From contig JAPOWK010000112.1 of the NCBI GenBank assembly GCA_026707665.1, forward strand, positions 24,008 to 88,007: 64,000 nucleotides of DNA, written 5' to 3'. How positions within the stretch are numbered: the first letter of the stretch is position 1; each line of letters starts with the position of its first letter. The notes under the pieces are model-generated. The model was given only the letters and a program-made list of their open reading frames with translations, ran no database searches and was not told where the DNA came from. Positions 1-7,843 of this stretch are shown piece by piece. Position numbers and translations under genes: made by a program. Source of the stretch: Chloroflexota bacterium (GTDB taxonomy: Bacteria > Chloroflexota > Anaerolineae > Aggregatilineales > Phototrophicaceae).

Positions 1-787
1 ATTCTCGGTCGTTCTGGAGCGCCATCTTGCCGGTGGTGCCGGAGCCACACATCGGGTCAAGCACCAGGTCGCCCGGATTGCTCCAAGAGAGAATGTGGTC
101 GAGAGCGAGCTTCTCCGGAAACACAGCCGGATGCTGGAACGCGATCTTGTCTCGGGTTGTCCCTCCCAAGCCAACCGCGTAGGACCAGATATTGGTGCGC
201 GTCTTCTCTTTCTTGAGCTCGCCGAGCTTCTTCTTGTTGATGCCGTCCGGCAGTTTGTTATGCGTTAGCATCTCCATTCCATGCCGTTGCGTGGGGATCT
301 TCAGCGCATTGAATGTTCTGGGCTTTCCTTTGGACATCACAAACATCATTTCATAGGCGTTGGTATAGGCGTTGCTGCGCATGAAGGGCGTATTCTTCTT
401 CTGGTAAATCATGATGTCGTGGGCGGAAAAGCCGATTTCCTGAAAATAAATGGCTTGGCGGAAGGATGTCAGGCTGCGTCCGCCATTGATGCGATCGCCA
501 ACGACCCAGACGACCACACCTCCTGGAGCGGTCACGCGGTAAAGCTCGTCGGCGATTTCCTCAAAGGGAAAACTGTATCCCTTGTAGTCGCGCAGCTTGT
601 CGTAGGGCGGCGAAGTGACCGTCAAGTGAATCATATCGTCGGACCAGCTGCGCATGACGTCTACACAATTTCCGACGATCAGGCGTCCAGTGCGCTGGCT
701 TTTGACCAGAGGCGCTGAGCTGGCGGAAGCAGCCGGCTCGACTATGGCTGGCGACTCCAACAAATCAGTCAAGTTCAATTCTTCCAT
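1..787 (-). CDS. Site-specific DNA methyltransferase (N4-cytosine/N6-adenine type), 3' end beyond window
   Basis: The reading frame starts at an ATG at 787 and stays open to the left edge, so at least 262 residues are present and the C-terminus is missing. It contains the catalytic motif TSPPYD about 60 residues in and the SAM-binding motif DPMCGSGTT near the left edge. Catalytic motif first and SAM motif last is the order of beta-class amino-methyltransferases. TSPPY is commoner in cytosine-N4 enzymes, but adenine-N6 activity cannot be excluded. The first ~30 residues look like a low-complexity leader (Ala/Ser rich). No restriction endonuclease is visible on this side; one could lie beyond the edge. 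The upstream region is much more AT-rich than its surroundings, which may mark a transferred gene. Confidence 0.85.
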   Translation of the reverse strand, partial: MEELNLTDLLESPAIVEPAASASSAPLVKSQRTGRLIVGNCVDVMRSWSDDMIHLTVTSPPYDKLRDYKGYSFPFEEIADELYRVTAPGGVVVWVVGDRINGGRSLTSFRQAIYFQEIGFSAHDIMIYQKKNTPFMRSNAYTNAYEMMFVMSKGKPRTFNALKIPTQRHGMEMLTHNKLPDGINKKKLGELKKEKTRTNIWSYAVGLGGTTRDKIAFQHPAVFPEKLALDHILSWSNPGDLVLDPMCGSGTTGKMALQNDRE

Positions 788-846
788 AATCGCCCCCCCT
801 GTTTGCAACAAACGATATAGCAGCAGACGTATCGATTGTTTTATGT

Positions 847-876
847 ATTGTAGCAAATATTTTCTAATTCTCACAA
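847..876 (-). promoter_or_regulatory. Putative sigma70-type promoter of the methyltransferase
   Basis: Read on the minus strand, TTGTGA (871-876) and TACAAT (847-852) are separated by 18 bases in an AT-rich stretch, about 60 bases before the methyltransferase ATG. The match is by eye only. Confidence 0.45.
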
Positions 877-951
877 GCATGTTTCGGATTTGCAGTCACG
901 TAGCTGCCTAAACATGCTAGAATCGCGGCACCTCAGTTGAACGGGAAACGA

Positions 952-1851
952 ATGATGACGATCAACCGCAAGCCGATATTGTTGGACGGTGGGATGGGGC
1001 AGGAGATTTACAATCGCGGCGGCAAGGGCGGCTATGGTGAATGGGCGGTGGCGGCGCTCTACGAAGATCCGCAGCTGGTGCGCGAGATTCACCTGGATTA
1101 CCTTCGCGCCGGCGCTGATGTCATCACCACCAACACCTATGCCACGACGCGGGTGCGCCTGGCGGCTGTCGGACTGGAAGACCGCTTTGAGTCGCTCTTA
1201 CGCGCGGCAGGCGAGTTGGCGGCGGATGCGCGCGAAATGGCCGGGCGCGCCGGAGCGCGGATCGCGACCAGCCTGCCACCGCTGGAAGCGAGCTATGTCA
1301 ACGAGTTCGCACTGTCTTACGAAGAGACCAGCGCCCAATTCGCGGAGCTGATGGACCTGCTTGATCCTTATGTCGATATCTTTCTGGGTGAGACCTTGTC
1401 CACATCGTTTGAGGCGCGCGCCTTCCTTGAGGCGGCGCAGGGCCGGGGCAAGACCACCTGGCTGGCCCTAACGCTGAATGACCACGGCAGCACCGACTTG
1501 CGCGGCGGCGAGTCGCTGGCCGATGTTATCGCCCAGGCACGTGAGTTTGCGCCGGACGGGCTGTTGATCAACTGCTGCACGCCCGATAGCGTTCGCGAGG
1601 CCTTGCCGATTCTGCAAGAGAGTGGATTGTCCTTCGGCGGATACGCCAATGGTTTCGTCGAGATACCGGCGGCTTGGGACGAACGCGGCGGCGTCATGCA
1701 GTTGGAGACGCGCCGGGACTTGTCGCCGGACGTTTACGCAGCCGATGTGGCGCGCTGGATTGAGGCGGGCGCGGCTGTCGTCGGCGGCTGCTGCGAGACC
1801 AGTCCCGCCCATATCGCGCGGCTGCGACAGTTGATTGACAGCGGAGAATAG
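952..1851 (+). CDS. Homocysteine S-methyltransferase family protein
   Basis: About 299 residues from the ATG at 952, which follows GGGAAACGA. A TTG at 937 in the same frame is less likely to be the start. The protein opens with LLDGGMGQEI and has the zinc-ligand cysteines of the family: a first site in INCC near residue 208 and a paired site in GGCCE near residue 279. These are hallmarks of the (beta/alpha)8 homocysteine methyltransferases, such as MmuM, BHMT and the N-terminal domain of MetH. The likely reaction is transfer of a methyl group from a small donor (S-methylmethionine or a betaine) to a zinc-bound thiol; the donor cannot be read from the sequence. The next gene starts 20 bases downstream, so the two are probably co-transcribed. 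Confidence 0.8.
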   Translation: MMTINRKPILLDGGMGQEIYNRGGKGGYGEWAVAALYEDPQLVREIHLDYLRAGADVITTNTYATTRVRLAAVGLEDRFESLLRAAGELAADAREMAGRAGARIATSLPPLEASYVNEFALSYEETSAQFAELMDLLDPYVDIFLGETLSTSFEARAFLEAAQGRGKTTWLALTLNDHGSTDLRGGESLADVIAQAREFAPDGLLINCCTPDSVREALPILQESGLSFGGYANGFVEIPAAWDERGGVMQLETRRDLSPDVYAADVARWIEAGAAVVGGCCETSPAHIARLRQLIDSGE

Positions 1852-1871
1852 AACAGAGAGCGGCAAATTGA

Positions 1872-2573
1872 ATGACGAATCGAAGAGCGGTCATCACAGG
1901 CGCGGGGCAGGGCACGGGAAGAGCGATCGCGCTGCGGCTGGCGCAGGCGGGCTGGGATTGCGTGCTGGTCGGCCGAACGGCGAGCAAATTGCACGACGTG
2001 GCGGCGGAGATCGCGGCGGACGGCGGCGAAGCGAGCGTCCAGGCGCTGGACCTGACCGATGACGCGGCTGTTGCCGACGTGGGCGCGGAGCTGGCCGGAC
2101 GAAGGGTCGATATCCTCGTCAATTGCGCCGGCGACTGGCTGATCGCGCCAATGGCAGATACGAGCAACGAGCAGCTCGATCACATCCTGCGCGTGAATCT
2201 GCGCGCCCCCTACATCCTGACTCGCGCCTTGCTGCCGAATCTGCGGCGCAGTGACAATGCCAGCATCATCAATATCGGCTCCTTGGTCACGGCGATTTCA
2301 GTCCCGTCGGTCAGCGCATACACCGCGGCCAAGGTCGGACTGAAGGGCTTGAGCGGTTCGCTGGCGGCTGAACTGAAGTCCGAGCGGATCCGTGTGGTCA
2401 TGATCTCGCCGGGACCGGCCGATACGCCGATGCGCGCTGCCGCCTCGCCGGGCATCAACAAGGCGCTGCTGGTTCAGCCAGAGACGATCGCCGATATGGT
2501 TCATGCCGTAGCCTCCCTGCCGCGCGGGATTACCACCAGTGATTTTGTGCTGTATTCGATGGCTTGGGAGTAA
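1872..2573 (+). CDS. Short-chain dehydrogenase/reductase (SDR)
   Basis: A 233-residue classical SDR. The NAD(P) motif TGAGQGTG is at residues 9-16, NCAG at 84-87, the catalytic serine near 137 and the YTAAK motif (Tyr150, Lys154) follows at the usual spacing. The C-terminal substrate-binding region is short for the family. It lies 20 bases after the homocysteine methyltransferase-like gene in the same direction. The substrate is unknown. Confidence 0.85.
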   Translation: MTNRRAVITGAGQGTGRAIALRLAQAGWDCVLVGRTASKLHDVAAEIAADGGEASVQALDLTDDAAVADVGAELAGRRVDILVNCAGDWLIAPMADTSNEQLDHILRVNLRAPYILTRALLPNLRRSDNASIINIGSLVTAISVPSVSAYTAAKVGLKGLSGSLAAELKSERIRVVMISPGPADTPMRAAASPGINKALLVQPETIADMVHAVASLPRGITTSDFVLYSMAWE

Positions 2574-2588
2574 TTAGTGGAGCAAGAA

Positions 2589-2609
2589 GGGCGACCTGAT
2601 CGATCGCCC
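2589..2609. repeat. Family A palindrome (degenerate copy)
   Basis: GGGCGA...TCGCCC with a 9-base centre, followed by a second small hairpin (GTCGGG / CCCGAC). It sits in the convergent gap between the SDR and the spondin-type gene and could also act as a terminator. Confidence 0.5.
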
Positions 2610-2673
2610 CTGCATACCGGAAAATCAGTGGTCGGGCAACCCGACTAACAAGCCGCCCGCTACAATTAGACGA

Positions 2674-3762
2674 TTACATATCGTCCATCATCATCATATC
2701 GCCCATCATCATGTCATCCATCATGACGCCATGATGCGCGGCCAAGGCTGTCGGATCGCCATCTTCCGCCAGGCTCTCCAAGCCATGTCCATAATCGGCG
2801 GCGCCTGACGTGAAGAGGATGCCATGCTTCATCATCATGTCATCCATCATCATGTCGTCGTCCATCATCTTATCATCGTCCATGGCCATGTCGTCGTCCA
2901 TCATCTCATCGTCTTCGGCCATTTCGTCGTCGTCCATCATGTCGTCGTCTTCGGCCATCTCATCGTCGTCCATCATGTCGTCGTCTTTAGCCATCTCATC
3001 GTCGTCCATCATGTCGTCGTCTTCGGCCATTTCGTCGTCGTCCATCATGTCGTCGTCTTCGGCCATCTCGTCGTCGTCCATCATGTCGTCGTCTTTGGCC
3101 ATTTCGTCGTCCATCATCTCATCGTCTTTGGCCATCTCGTCATCCATCATCATGTCATCGTCCATCATCATGTCAGGCGATTCAACGATCCAGAAGACGG
3201 GTGTGATCGGCGAGGCGAAGTCGGGGAACATCGACATGTGGGAGACGTTTTCGATGCGAACGGTGAACTCGCCCATATCGCCGGCGGTCACTGTCACGAC
3301 GACAAGCTCATCGGCGGTGGGATAAGCCAAGTTGTCGTTGAGATCGCTTACGAGGCGTACGATGCCATCGCCGGGCGGTCCGGTATTGGGCGCGGCTTGG
3401 CGGGGAGCCTGGTAATGTCCGCGCCCAATCGGCTCGTTGCGCTCGGTGCCGAGATCCCAATAGTAGACCTGGTCGGTGACATCTCCGCTTACGGGCGCGC
3501 CCATGTCGTATAGGGCGATGCCGTATTCATTAGGCGCGAGGAAGCCATCATTGGATTGGGCGAGCATGGTGGCGAAGCTCAGGGTGTCGCCTTCGTGGGC
3601 GTGGATGACGAATTCGTAGGCGCCGCCGGGCAAGGCAATGCCCACAGCATCGGCGCCAACGGGCACGGCGGCCACACCGGCGTTTGTGCCATGGCTGTCA
3701 GCGAAGACGGCGCTACTACACATCAAGAGCAGCATGGCAAGTAGAAGAATGGATTTACGCAT
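2674..3762 (-). CDS. Secreted spondin-type protein with Met/Asp-rich tandem repeat insert
   Basis: 362 residues with a clear signal peptide (LLLAMLLLMCSSAVFA, cleaved near residue 22). The next ~175 residues contain stretches typical of bacterial spondin_N proteins: YEF followed by LSFATMLAQSND, GIAL, SGDVTDQVYYWDLGTE, then IENVS and ITPVFWIV. A ~115-residue block made almost only of D, M, E, A and K follows, and then ILFTSG and HGLESLAEDGDP. From what I recall of the family, the IENVS...AEDGDP part normally precedes the YEF...QSND part, so the order here looks permuted, with the acidic block placed inside the domain. The start follows AGGAG. Role unknown; an extracellular matrix, adhesion or metal-binding role is inference. 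Confidence 0.75.
   Translation of the reverse strand: MRKSILLLAMLLLMCSSAVFADSHGTNAGVAAVPVGADAVGIALPGGAYEFVIHAHEGDTLSFATMLAQSNDGFLAPNEYGIALYDMGAPVSGDVTDQVYYWDLGTERNEPIGRGHYQAPRQAAPNTGPPGDGIVRLVSDLNDNLAYPTADELVVVTVTAGDMGEFTVRIENVSHMSMFPDFASPITPVFWIVESPDMMMDDDMMMDDEMAKDDEMMDDEMAKDDDMMDDDEMAEDDDMMDDDEMAEDDDMMDDDEMAKDDDMMDDDEMAEDDDMMDDDEMAEDDEMMDDDMAMDDDKMMDDDMMMDDMMMKHGILFTSGAADYGHGLESLAEDGDPTALAAHHGVMMDDMMMGDMMMMDDM
2884..3135. repeat. In-gene 36-bp direct repeat array (Met/Asp codons)
   Basis: The codon pair for Met-Ala recurs at 2917, 2953, 2989, 3025, 3061 and 3097, exactly 36 bases apart. Degenerate 33-base units flank them at 2884 and 3130. Each unit encodes the 12-residue peptide DDDMMDDDEMAE, or the same with K at the end. 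The array has no unique spacers and remains in frame. Confidence 0.95.
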
Positions 3763-3790
3763 TGCAATACTCCTATAACTTGTTTTCTAG

Positions 3791-3816
3791 GCAGGTTAGC
3801 CTGCGCTTACAGTATA
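3791..3816 (-). promoter_or_regulatory. Putative promoter with overlapping inverted repeat for the spondin-type gene
   Basis: On the minus strand a -10-like TATACT (3811-3816) is followed, around the expected transcription start, by a perfect inverted repeat with arms GCAGG/CCTGC and a 4-base spacer (3791-3804). The -35 region is weak. An operator for a repressor is a reasonable reading but only inferred. Confidence 0.35.
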
Positions 3817-3911
3817 CATGTTTTTTCTGGTCTGAGACTTAACGAAAGATTACAAAATCAGACAGAAATTAGCCGCGCAGCGCGACTGGCGGATCTGGCA
3901 GGCAGAAAGGG

Positions 3912-3936
3912 CAGCTTGTCGCCGCGACAAAAGCTG
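3912..3936 (-). terminator. Possible hairpin terminator after the sialidase-like operon
   Basis: An imperfect inverted repeat (CAGCTT...AAGCTG, with GTCGC/GCGAC inside) lies 30 bases after the stop codon of the sialidase-like gene. No strong T-run follows, so confidence is low. Confidence 0.3.
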
Positions 3937-3964
3937 CGATACTGCGCGGACCTGCTTGACCTGG

Positions 3965-5062
3965 TTACGGCTGCCAGATTGTCGCTTCGATGAAGCGTTC
4001 GCCATCGCCATCGGGGCGCTCGTTGATGTAGTAGGCGGCGACGGCAGAATCATCATCGAGCACGACCGCGCGCGGGTAGCCGATATCGCCATTGGCGCCG
4101 CCAGCCCGCAGGACGATTTCGCCACTCCAACTGCGACCTTCGTCCTCGCTGATTTGCGCGGCGATCCGGTAGGGACCATCGCGGTTGCCATAGATCAGCA
4201 GCAGGCGGCCATCGGATAACTGTTTCAGGCAAGGCGGGTTGCCGCTGTGCCTCGCTCGCTGAAACGTGACCGGTCGATTCATGAATTGCCAGGAATGCCC
4301 TTGATCATCCGAGGCGTAGAGGTCGATCCAGCTTAAGCCGCTCCCGCCCCGGCGGCAGCGGCGCGCGCACAAAATGCGACCGGATGGCAACTGCAAGCCA
4401 GCCGGCATGATGGCGAAATCGCCTGGTCCTTGTGGTTCGCCGCCCACCTCCGACAGAAGCCGGAAAGATTGGCCACCGTCATCGCTGCGGACGCAGATGA
4501 CTCTTCCCTCTTCGCCGTCGGCTTTATTGGCGGTGAGAAAGAAAAGCGCCGAATGCGCGCCCAGAATGATGGTGTCCGTGCGGGCGGCGATTCCCGTGCT
4601 TCCGAACTGGGGCAGACGGTATGGACCAGCCCAGGTTCGGCAGCGATCGTATGAAAGATAGAAGAAGGAGAACACGCCACGCGCCAAGCCAGTGCGCGCC
4701 AGCATCAGGGCGAAATCGCGATGCTGAAAATTCAGCGGCTGGGATGGGATGGCGGCAGTCTCTGCGCTCATGACCTCAGCCAGGCGCAGTCCGGGATTCA
4801 TGTGCTCGTCAGCGGAGAGTCCGCGCTCGCCCGGGCGGTCTCCATTGAAGGCTTCGACGCGCCAGGTGAGCCCCCGGTCAAGGCTTCGCGCTTGCATATT
4901 GACGACGCTTTGGCGCTTGTCAATCGCGTGGCCGCGCCCTACGGTTCTGTGCGCCCCGACGGTGAAACCGACGACGATCTCATCGCCCCAATGCCACATG
5001 CCATAATTGGCGGGCCAACCGGCGAAGCGCCCCGGCTCGCGGAATACCGTGATGTGGCGCAT
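3965..5062 (-). CDS. Sialidase-like BNR-repeat protein (beta-propeller glycoside hydrolase fold)
   Basis: 365 residues without a signal peptide, so probably cytoplasmic. Four good Asp-box motifs (S-x-D-x-G-x-S/T-W/F) begin near residues 60, 193, 251 and 305, with a degenerate one near 137. This spacing is typical of six-bladed sialidase/neuraminidase propellers. Bacterial relatives include exo-sialidases and many proteins without proven activity; a catalytic Tyr/Glu pair was not assigned by eye. It begins 3 bases after the DinB-like gene ends, so the two form an operon. Substrate unknown. Confidence 0.75.
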   Translation of the reverse strand: MRHITVFREPGRFAGWPANYGMWHWGDEIVVGFTVGAHRTVGRGHAIDKRQSVVNMQARSLDRGLTWRVEAFNGDRPGERGLSADEHMNPGLRLAEVMSAETAAIPSQPLNFQHRDFALMLARTGLARGVFSFFYLSYDRCRTWAGPYRLPQFGSTGIAARTDTIILGAHSALFFLTANKADGEEGRVICVRSDDGGQSFRLLSEVGGEPQGPGDFAIMPAGLQLPSGRILCARRCRRGGSGLSWIDLYASDDQGHSWQFMNRPVTFQRARHSGNPPCLKQLSDGRLLLIYGNRDGPYRIAAQISEDEGRSWSGEIVLRAGGANGDIGYPRAVVLDDDSAVAAYYINERPDGDGERFIEATIWQP

Positions 5063-5065
5063 GGC

Positions 5066-5542
5066 TCAGGACTTCAGGTGGCACATCATCTGGCGGATTT
5101 CGCCCAGGTGGTAGGCGCTATGCGCGATGATGCCGAGCAGGGACGACAATTCGTTGATGCCTTCCCATTGGTCGGCGCTATCGAGATGGCTCATAATGCG
5201 CTCGTAAGTCGTTCGCAGCTCGGCGAGCAGCCGCTCCCATTCGTCTGCGTCGACGCCGCTGACTTCCTCCCAGATTTGATCCCAGTTGACATAGCTGAGG
5301 TCGCGCCCGAGCATGCGGTCTTCCAGCACGCGCAGGTAATAGGTCGTGTGGGCGACGTGGGCCGCGATGGTGGCGCAGTTGCCCATGGGCTGGGAGGCGC
5401 CTTCGGCCGAGATCTCGGCGAGGGTCTCGAAGAGCGATGTGCCTCGGTCCAGGTAGACGGGACCTTGCACGGATTCGAAAGTCTCGATGAGCAGGAAGCG
5501 GAATCCCGCGGCGACTTCGCTGATGTCGATTTGTTTGGGCAT
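5066..5542 (-). CDS. DinB-family four-helix protein
   Basis: 158 residues, all helical in character, with the histidines expected for the metal site of the DinB/YfiT fold: one in AAHVAHT near the middle and one in AYHLGEIRQ at the C-terminus. Family members are metal-dependent thiol transferases or S-transferases with varied substrates. The downstream sialidase-like gene starts 3 bases after its stop, so translational coupling is likely. Confidence 0.7.
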   Translation of the reverse strand: MPKQIDISEVAAGFRFLLIETFESVQGPVYLDRGTSLFETLAEISAEGASQPMGNCATIAAHVAHTTYYLRVLEDRMLGRDLSYVNWDQIWEEVSGVDADEWERLLAELRTTYERIMSHLDSADQWEGINELSSLLGIIAHSAYHLGEIRQMMCHLKS

Positions 5543-5620
5543 GGGCTGGCTCCTATCAATTTGCCTTTGGATTGTCAGAGATGGTGGCCCGTTTCATTGT
5601 GACGTGAAAGTCGAACCAGT

Positions 5621-5649
5621 TTGGGCGCAGCAGTCGCTTCTATTATAAT
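5621..5649 (+). promoter_or_regulatory. Putative sigma70 promoter for msrB
   Basis: TTGGGC (5621-5626), 17 bases, then a perfect TATAAT (5644-5649). This predicts a leader of about 70 bases before the msrB start. Confidence 0.6.
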
Positions 5650-5727
5650 GTTGATACACGCGCAAGACGCCGTTCATACTTGCCGCTTATGCTAAAGCGG
5701 AAACCCGAAGTAAAAGGGAGGCGCATC

Positions 5728-6132
5728 ATGCAAGTTGAGAAGATTAAAAAGACCGAGGCGGAATGGCGCCGCGAGCTCAGCGCGGAGCAGTACGCCGTCC
5801 TGCGGCAGCAGGCGACCGAACGCCCCTTCAGCGGCAAATACGTCAACACCAAGGCTTCCGGCATGTATGCCTGCGCCGCATGCGGGCAAGACCTGTTTTC
5901 GTCGGCGACCAAGTACAATTCCATGAGCGGCTGGCCCAGCTTCTGGGATGTGGTTGATGACGGCAATGTCACGCTGCATGAGGATCGCAGCCACGGTATG
6001 CGGCGCGTCGAGGTGGTCTGCAACCGCTGCGATTCGCATCTGGGGCATGTCTTTGATGATGGACCGCGCGACAAGACTGGACTGCGCTATTGCATCAACT
6101 CCTGCGCGCTAGACTTGAAGCAAGACCGGTGA
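5728..6132 (+). CDS. msrB: Peptide-methionine (R)-S-oxide reductase
   Basis: 134 residues from the ATG at 5728, chosen because AGGGAGG stands 7-8 bases upstream; an in-frame start at 5680 lacks such a site. The protein reduces methionine-R-sulfoxide in damaged proteins. Zinc-binding cysteines are at 49, 52, 98 and 101, GWPSFW is at 68-73, and the catalytic Cys122 is in RYCINS. An extra Cys126 four residues later is unusual and could serve as a resolving residue. It appears to be a stand-alone MsrB with no MsrA fusion. Confidence 0.95.
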   Translation: MQVEKIKKTEAEWRRELSAEQYAVLRQQATERPFSGKYVNTKASGMYACAACGQDLFSSATKYNSMSGWPSFWDVVDDGNVTLHEDRSHGMRRVEVVCNRCDSHLGHVFDDGPRDKTGLRYCINSCALDLKQDR

Positions 6133-6157
6133 TTTCACCCGCTTTGCCGCAAAGAGT

Positions 6158-6227
6158 GTAGGGGCGATTTATCAAATCGCCCGCTGGATGGTGCTGGAAT
6201 GCGGGCGACATAGTATGTCGCCCCTAC
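6158..6227. repeat. Family A repeat pair (REP/BIME-like)
   Basis: Two palindromes in inverted orientation. Each starts outside with GTAGGGGCGA and ends inside with TCGCCCGC, and they are separated by ~16 bases. The centres differ (TTT-ATC-AAA and CAT-AGT-ATG) but each stays self-complementary. Confidence 0.85.
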
Positions 6228-6252
6228 GTCCTTCAGGTGGGACGATGCGCAA

Positions 6253-6693
6253 ATGAATCCCAAAGACCAACGGCGCGAGCATTATCGCCACAGCCGCCCG
6301 CTGCCTACGCGCTGGCGCGACAACGATGTCTACCACCACATCAACAACGTAATCTACTACGAATTCTTCGACACGGTCATCAATGGCTACCTGATGGAGG
6401 CCGGCGGGCTGGACTTCAGCGGCGGGGAGAAGGTCGGCTTTGCGGTCGAGACGCATTGCCAGTTCCTTAAGCCGGTTCGCTTTCCCGATGTGGTGGATGC
6501 TTGCCTGCGCGTGGGGCAGTTGGGCAATTCCAGCGTCCGTTACGAGATTGGCATCTTCAAGCAGGGGGATGAGGCGCCGGCTGCAGTCGGCTATTTTGTG
6601 CATGTCTTTGTCGATCGGCTGACGGGGAAGCCGGCGCGGATTAGTGGTCAGCTGCGTCAGGCGATGGCGGCGCTGGAAGTCGGCGAATTATGA
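6253..6693 (+). CDS. Acyl-CoA thioesterase, 4-hydroxybenzoyl-CoA thioesterase-like hotdog fold
   Basis: 146 residues. The active-site helix region RWRDNDVYHHINN (residues 20-32) matches the D-x-x-x-H-V-N-N pattern of the 4HBT/YbgC group, with Asp25 as the likely catalytic acid. It hydrolyses acyl-CoA thioesters; the chain specificity cannot be read. It is preceded by the family A repeat pair and followed 19 bases later by the Imm11-like gene. Confidence 0.85.
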   Translation: MNPKDQRREHYRHSRPLPTRWRDNDVYHHINNVIYYEFFDTVINGYLMEAGGLDFSGGEKVGFAVETHCQFLKPVRFPDVVDACLRVGQLGNSSVRYEIGIFKQGDEAPAAVGYFVHVFVDRLTGKPARISGQLRQAMAALEVGEL

Positions 6694-6712
6694 CAATTGC
6701 CTGAGGTAGTCA

Positions 6713-7405
6713 ATGGCATTGATATCACTAGAAGAAGGCGTCGGCTGGCAAATGATCATTTGGGAACTCCATACGAGTCTTGATTACCTTTCATTTATGC
6801 ATGTTGAAGAGCGCGGTGTGCGCGTATGGCTCGACTATATCGACGGCAAGTTGGCACGTTGGCAACCTGTGCGCATATCTTTTTCGACTGACGTGTACGA
6901 TGACACGGATGAGCGGCACGAACGCGTGCCTGATTTTCCTTCTCTTGGCAGCCTTATCACCTGTGACGACAAGGCTAAGTCCATTTTGGAGGGTATGCTT
7001 GAGGGATACGCAGAGTTTCTACCGCTTATATCCGATGAGAAGGTAGGCAAACCATACTACATCTTGCATCCGACACGAGAACTCAATTGCGAAGATTGGG
7101 CGCGCTCGGATTGGGAACGCGCCTTCAAAGGCAGCACTATGCGTTCAGTTCGCAGATTTGCTTTCATTCAAAACCGTGTTGGCGATGCGCCCATGTTTAT
7201 TCTGCCTGGGAGTACGCCTTTTAAACCATTCGTCACAGACAGATTTAAGCAGTTGGTTGAAGACAAGAATCTCACCGGGCTAGAATTTCGAAATCGAGGT
7301 GATGCCCGAAGGTACTCATATCTCCAGCGAGTGGTAACCGACTGTCGAGGGTTTGTATGTCGAAAGATCTTTCACTATACATCGCGTTTTTCTCGCCGTC
7401 GATAG
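6713..7405 (+). CDS. Imm11 (MXAN_0049/DUF1629)-like immunity protein
   Basis: 230 residues; an ATG at 6751 giving MIIWELHT would also fit the usual N-terminus of the family. Features I associate with this family are VPDFPSLGSLITCDD, the GYAEFLPL segment in the middle, and FKPFVTDRFKQLVEDKNLTGLEF near the end. Imm11 proteins are cytoplasmic and neutralise toxins of polymorphic or contact-dependent systems. No toxin gene was recognised within 10 kb, so this would be an orphan immunity gene or a spent locus. The last 49 bases overlap the next gene. The base composition looks more AT-rich than the neighbours, in keeping with transfer. Confidence 0.65.
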   Translation: MALISLEEGVGWQMIIWELHTSLDYLSFMHVEERGVRVWLDYIDGKLARWQPVRISFSTDVYDDTDERHERVPDFPSLGSLITCDDKAKSILEGMLEGYAEFLPLISDEKVGKPYYILHPTRELNCEDWARSDWERAFKGSTMRSVRRFAFIQNRVGDAPMFILPGSTPFKPFVTDRFKQLVEDKNLTGLEFRNRGDARRYSYLQRVVTDCRGFVCRKIFHYTSRFSRRR

Positions 7406-7800
7406 TCATGCGATTCTTTGACGAAGTTGCCTTGCCTGGAGGCAGGGACAGCTATGAAATTTCGAAAGACGACGGCGCTTATCTGCTGCAATCCAGATTT
7501 GTAAATGCAACCGAAAACGAGCGGATACACCATATGACTGGAATGACCATGAGAACCTTAGTCACCGTTTCCATGGTGCGTCCAGGCGATGTCAGCATAG
7601 TGGCGATGGTCTCAAGCGTAGCGTTTCGGCTCGCTCATCAGATCAGGCGCGAATTTATGCTGGTGGATGACTTGAACAGAATCATCCTTATGCGAAAGGG
7701 TCATGACCTGATAGTGAACGATGGAATGGAAGCCAATTATGAACTCGATATCTATGATCTGCACTTTGAGGTGCGCCAGCTGCTGCTTTTAGACATTTAG
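7357..7800 (+). CDS. Hypothetical protein overlapping the Imm11-like gene
   Basis: 147 residues, not recognised. It has no signal peptide or clear membrane segment. Its size and position, overlapping the Imm11-like gene by 49 bases in another frame, suggest a second immunity-type protein, but that is inference from context. An alternative is that the true start lies further in, for example at a later ATG, which would remove the overlap. Confidence 0.55.
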   Translation: MSKDLSLYIAFFSPSIVMRFFDEVALPGGRDSYEISKDDGAYLLQSRFVNATENERIHHMTGMTMRTLVTVSMVRPGDVSIVAMVSSVAFRLAHQIRREFMLVDDLNRIILMRKGHDLIVNDGMEANYELDIYDLHFEVRQLLLLDI

Positions 7801-7843
7801 CCGAATGGTTATCGGGGGGACCGGTTCGCAATATCTTAAGAAT

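Noticed and set aside
2884..3135. CRISPR-like regular spacing
   Set aside because: The units are directly adjacent without unique spacers and stay in frame in a protein-coding gene.
2810..3513. Long open frames on the plus strand rich in Ser/Ile/Met or His/Val
   Set aside because: They are antisense shadows of the 36-bp Met/Asp codon array; the minus-strand frame has a signal peptide, ribosome site and family features.
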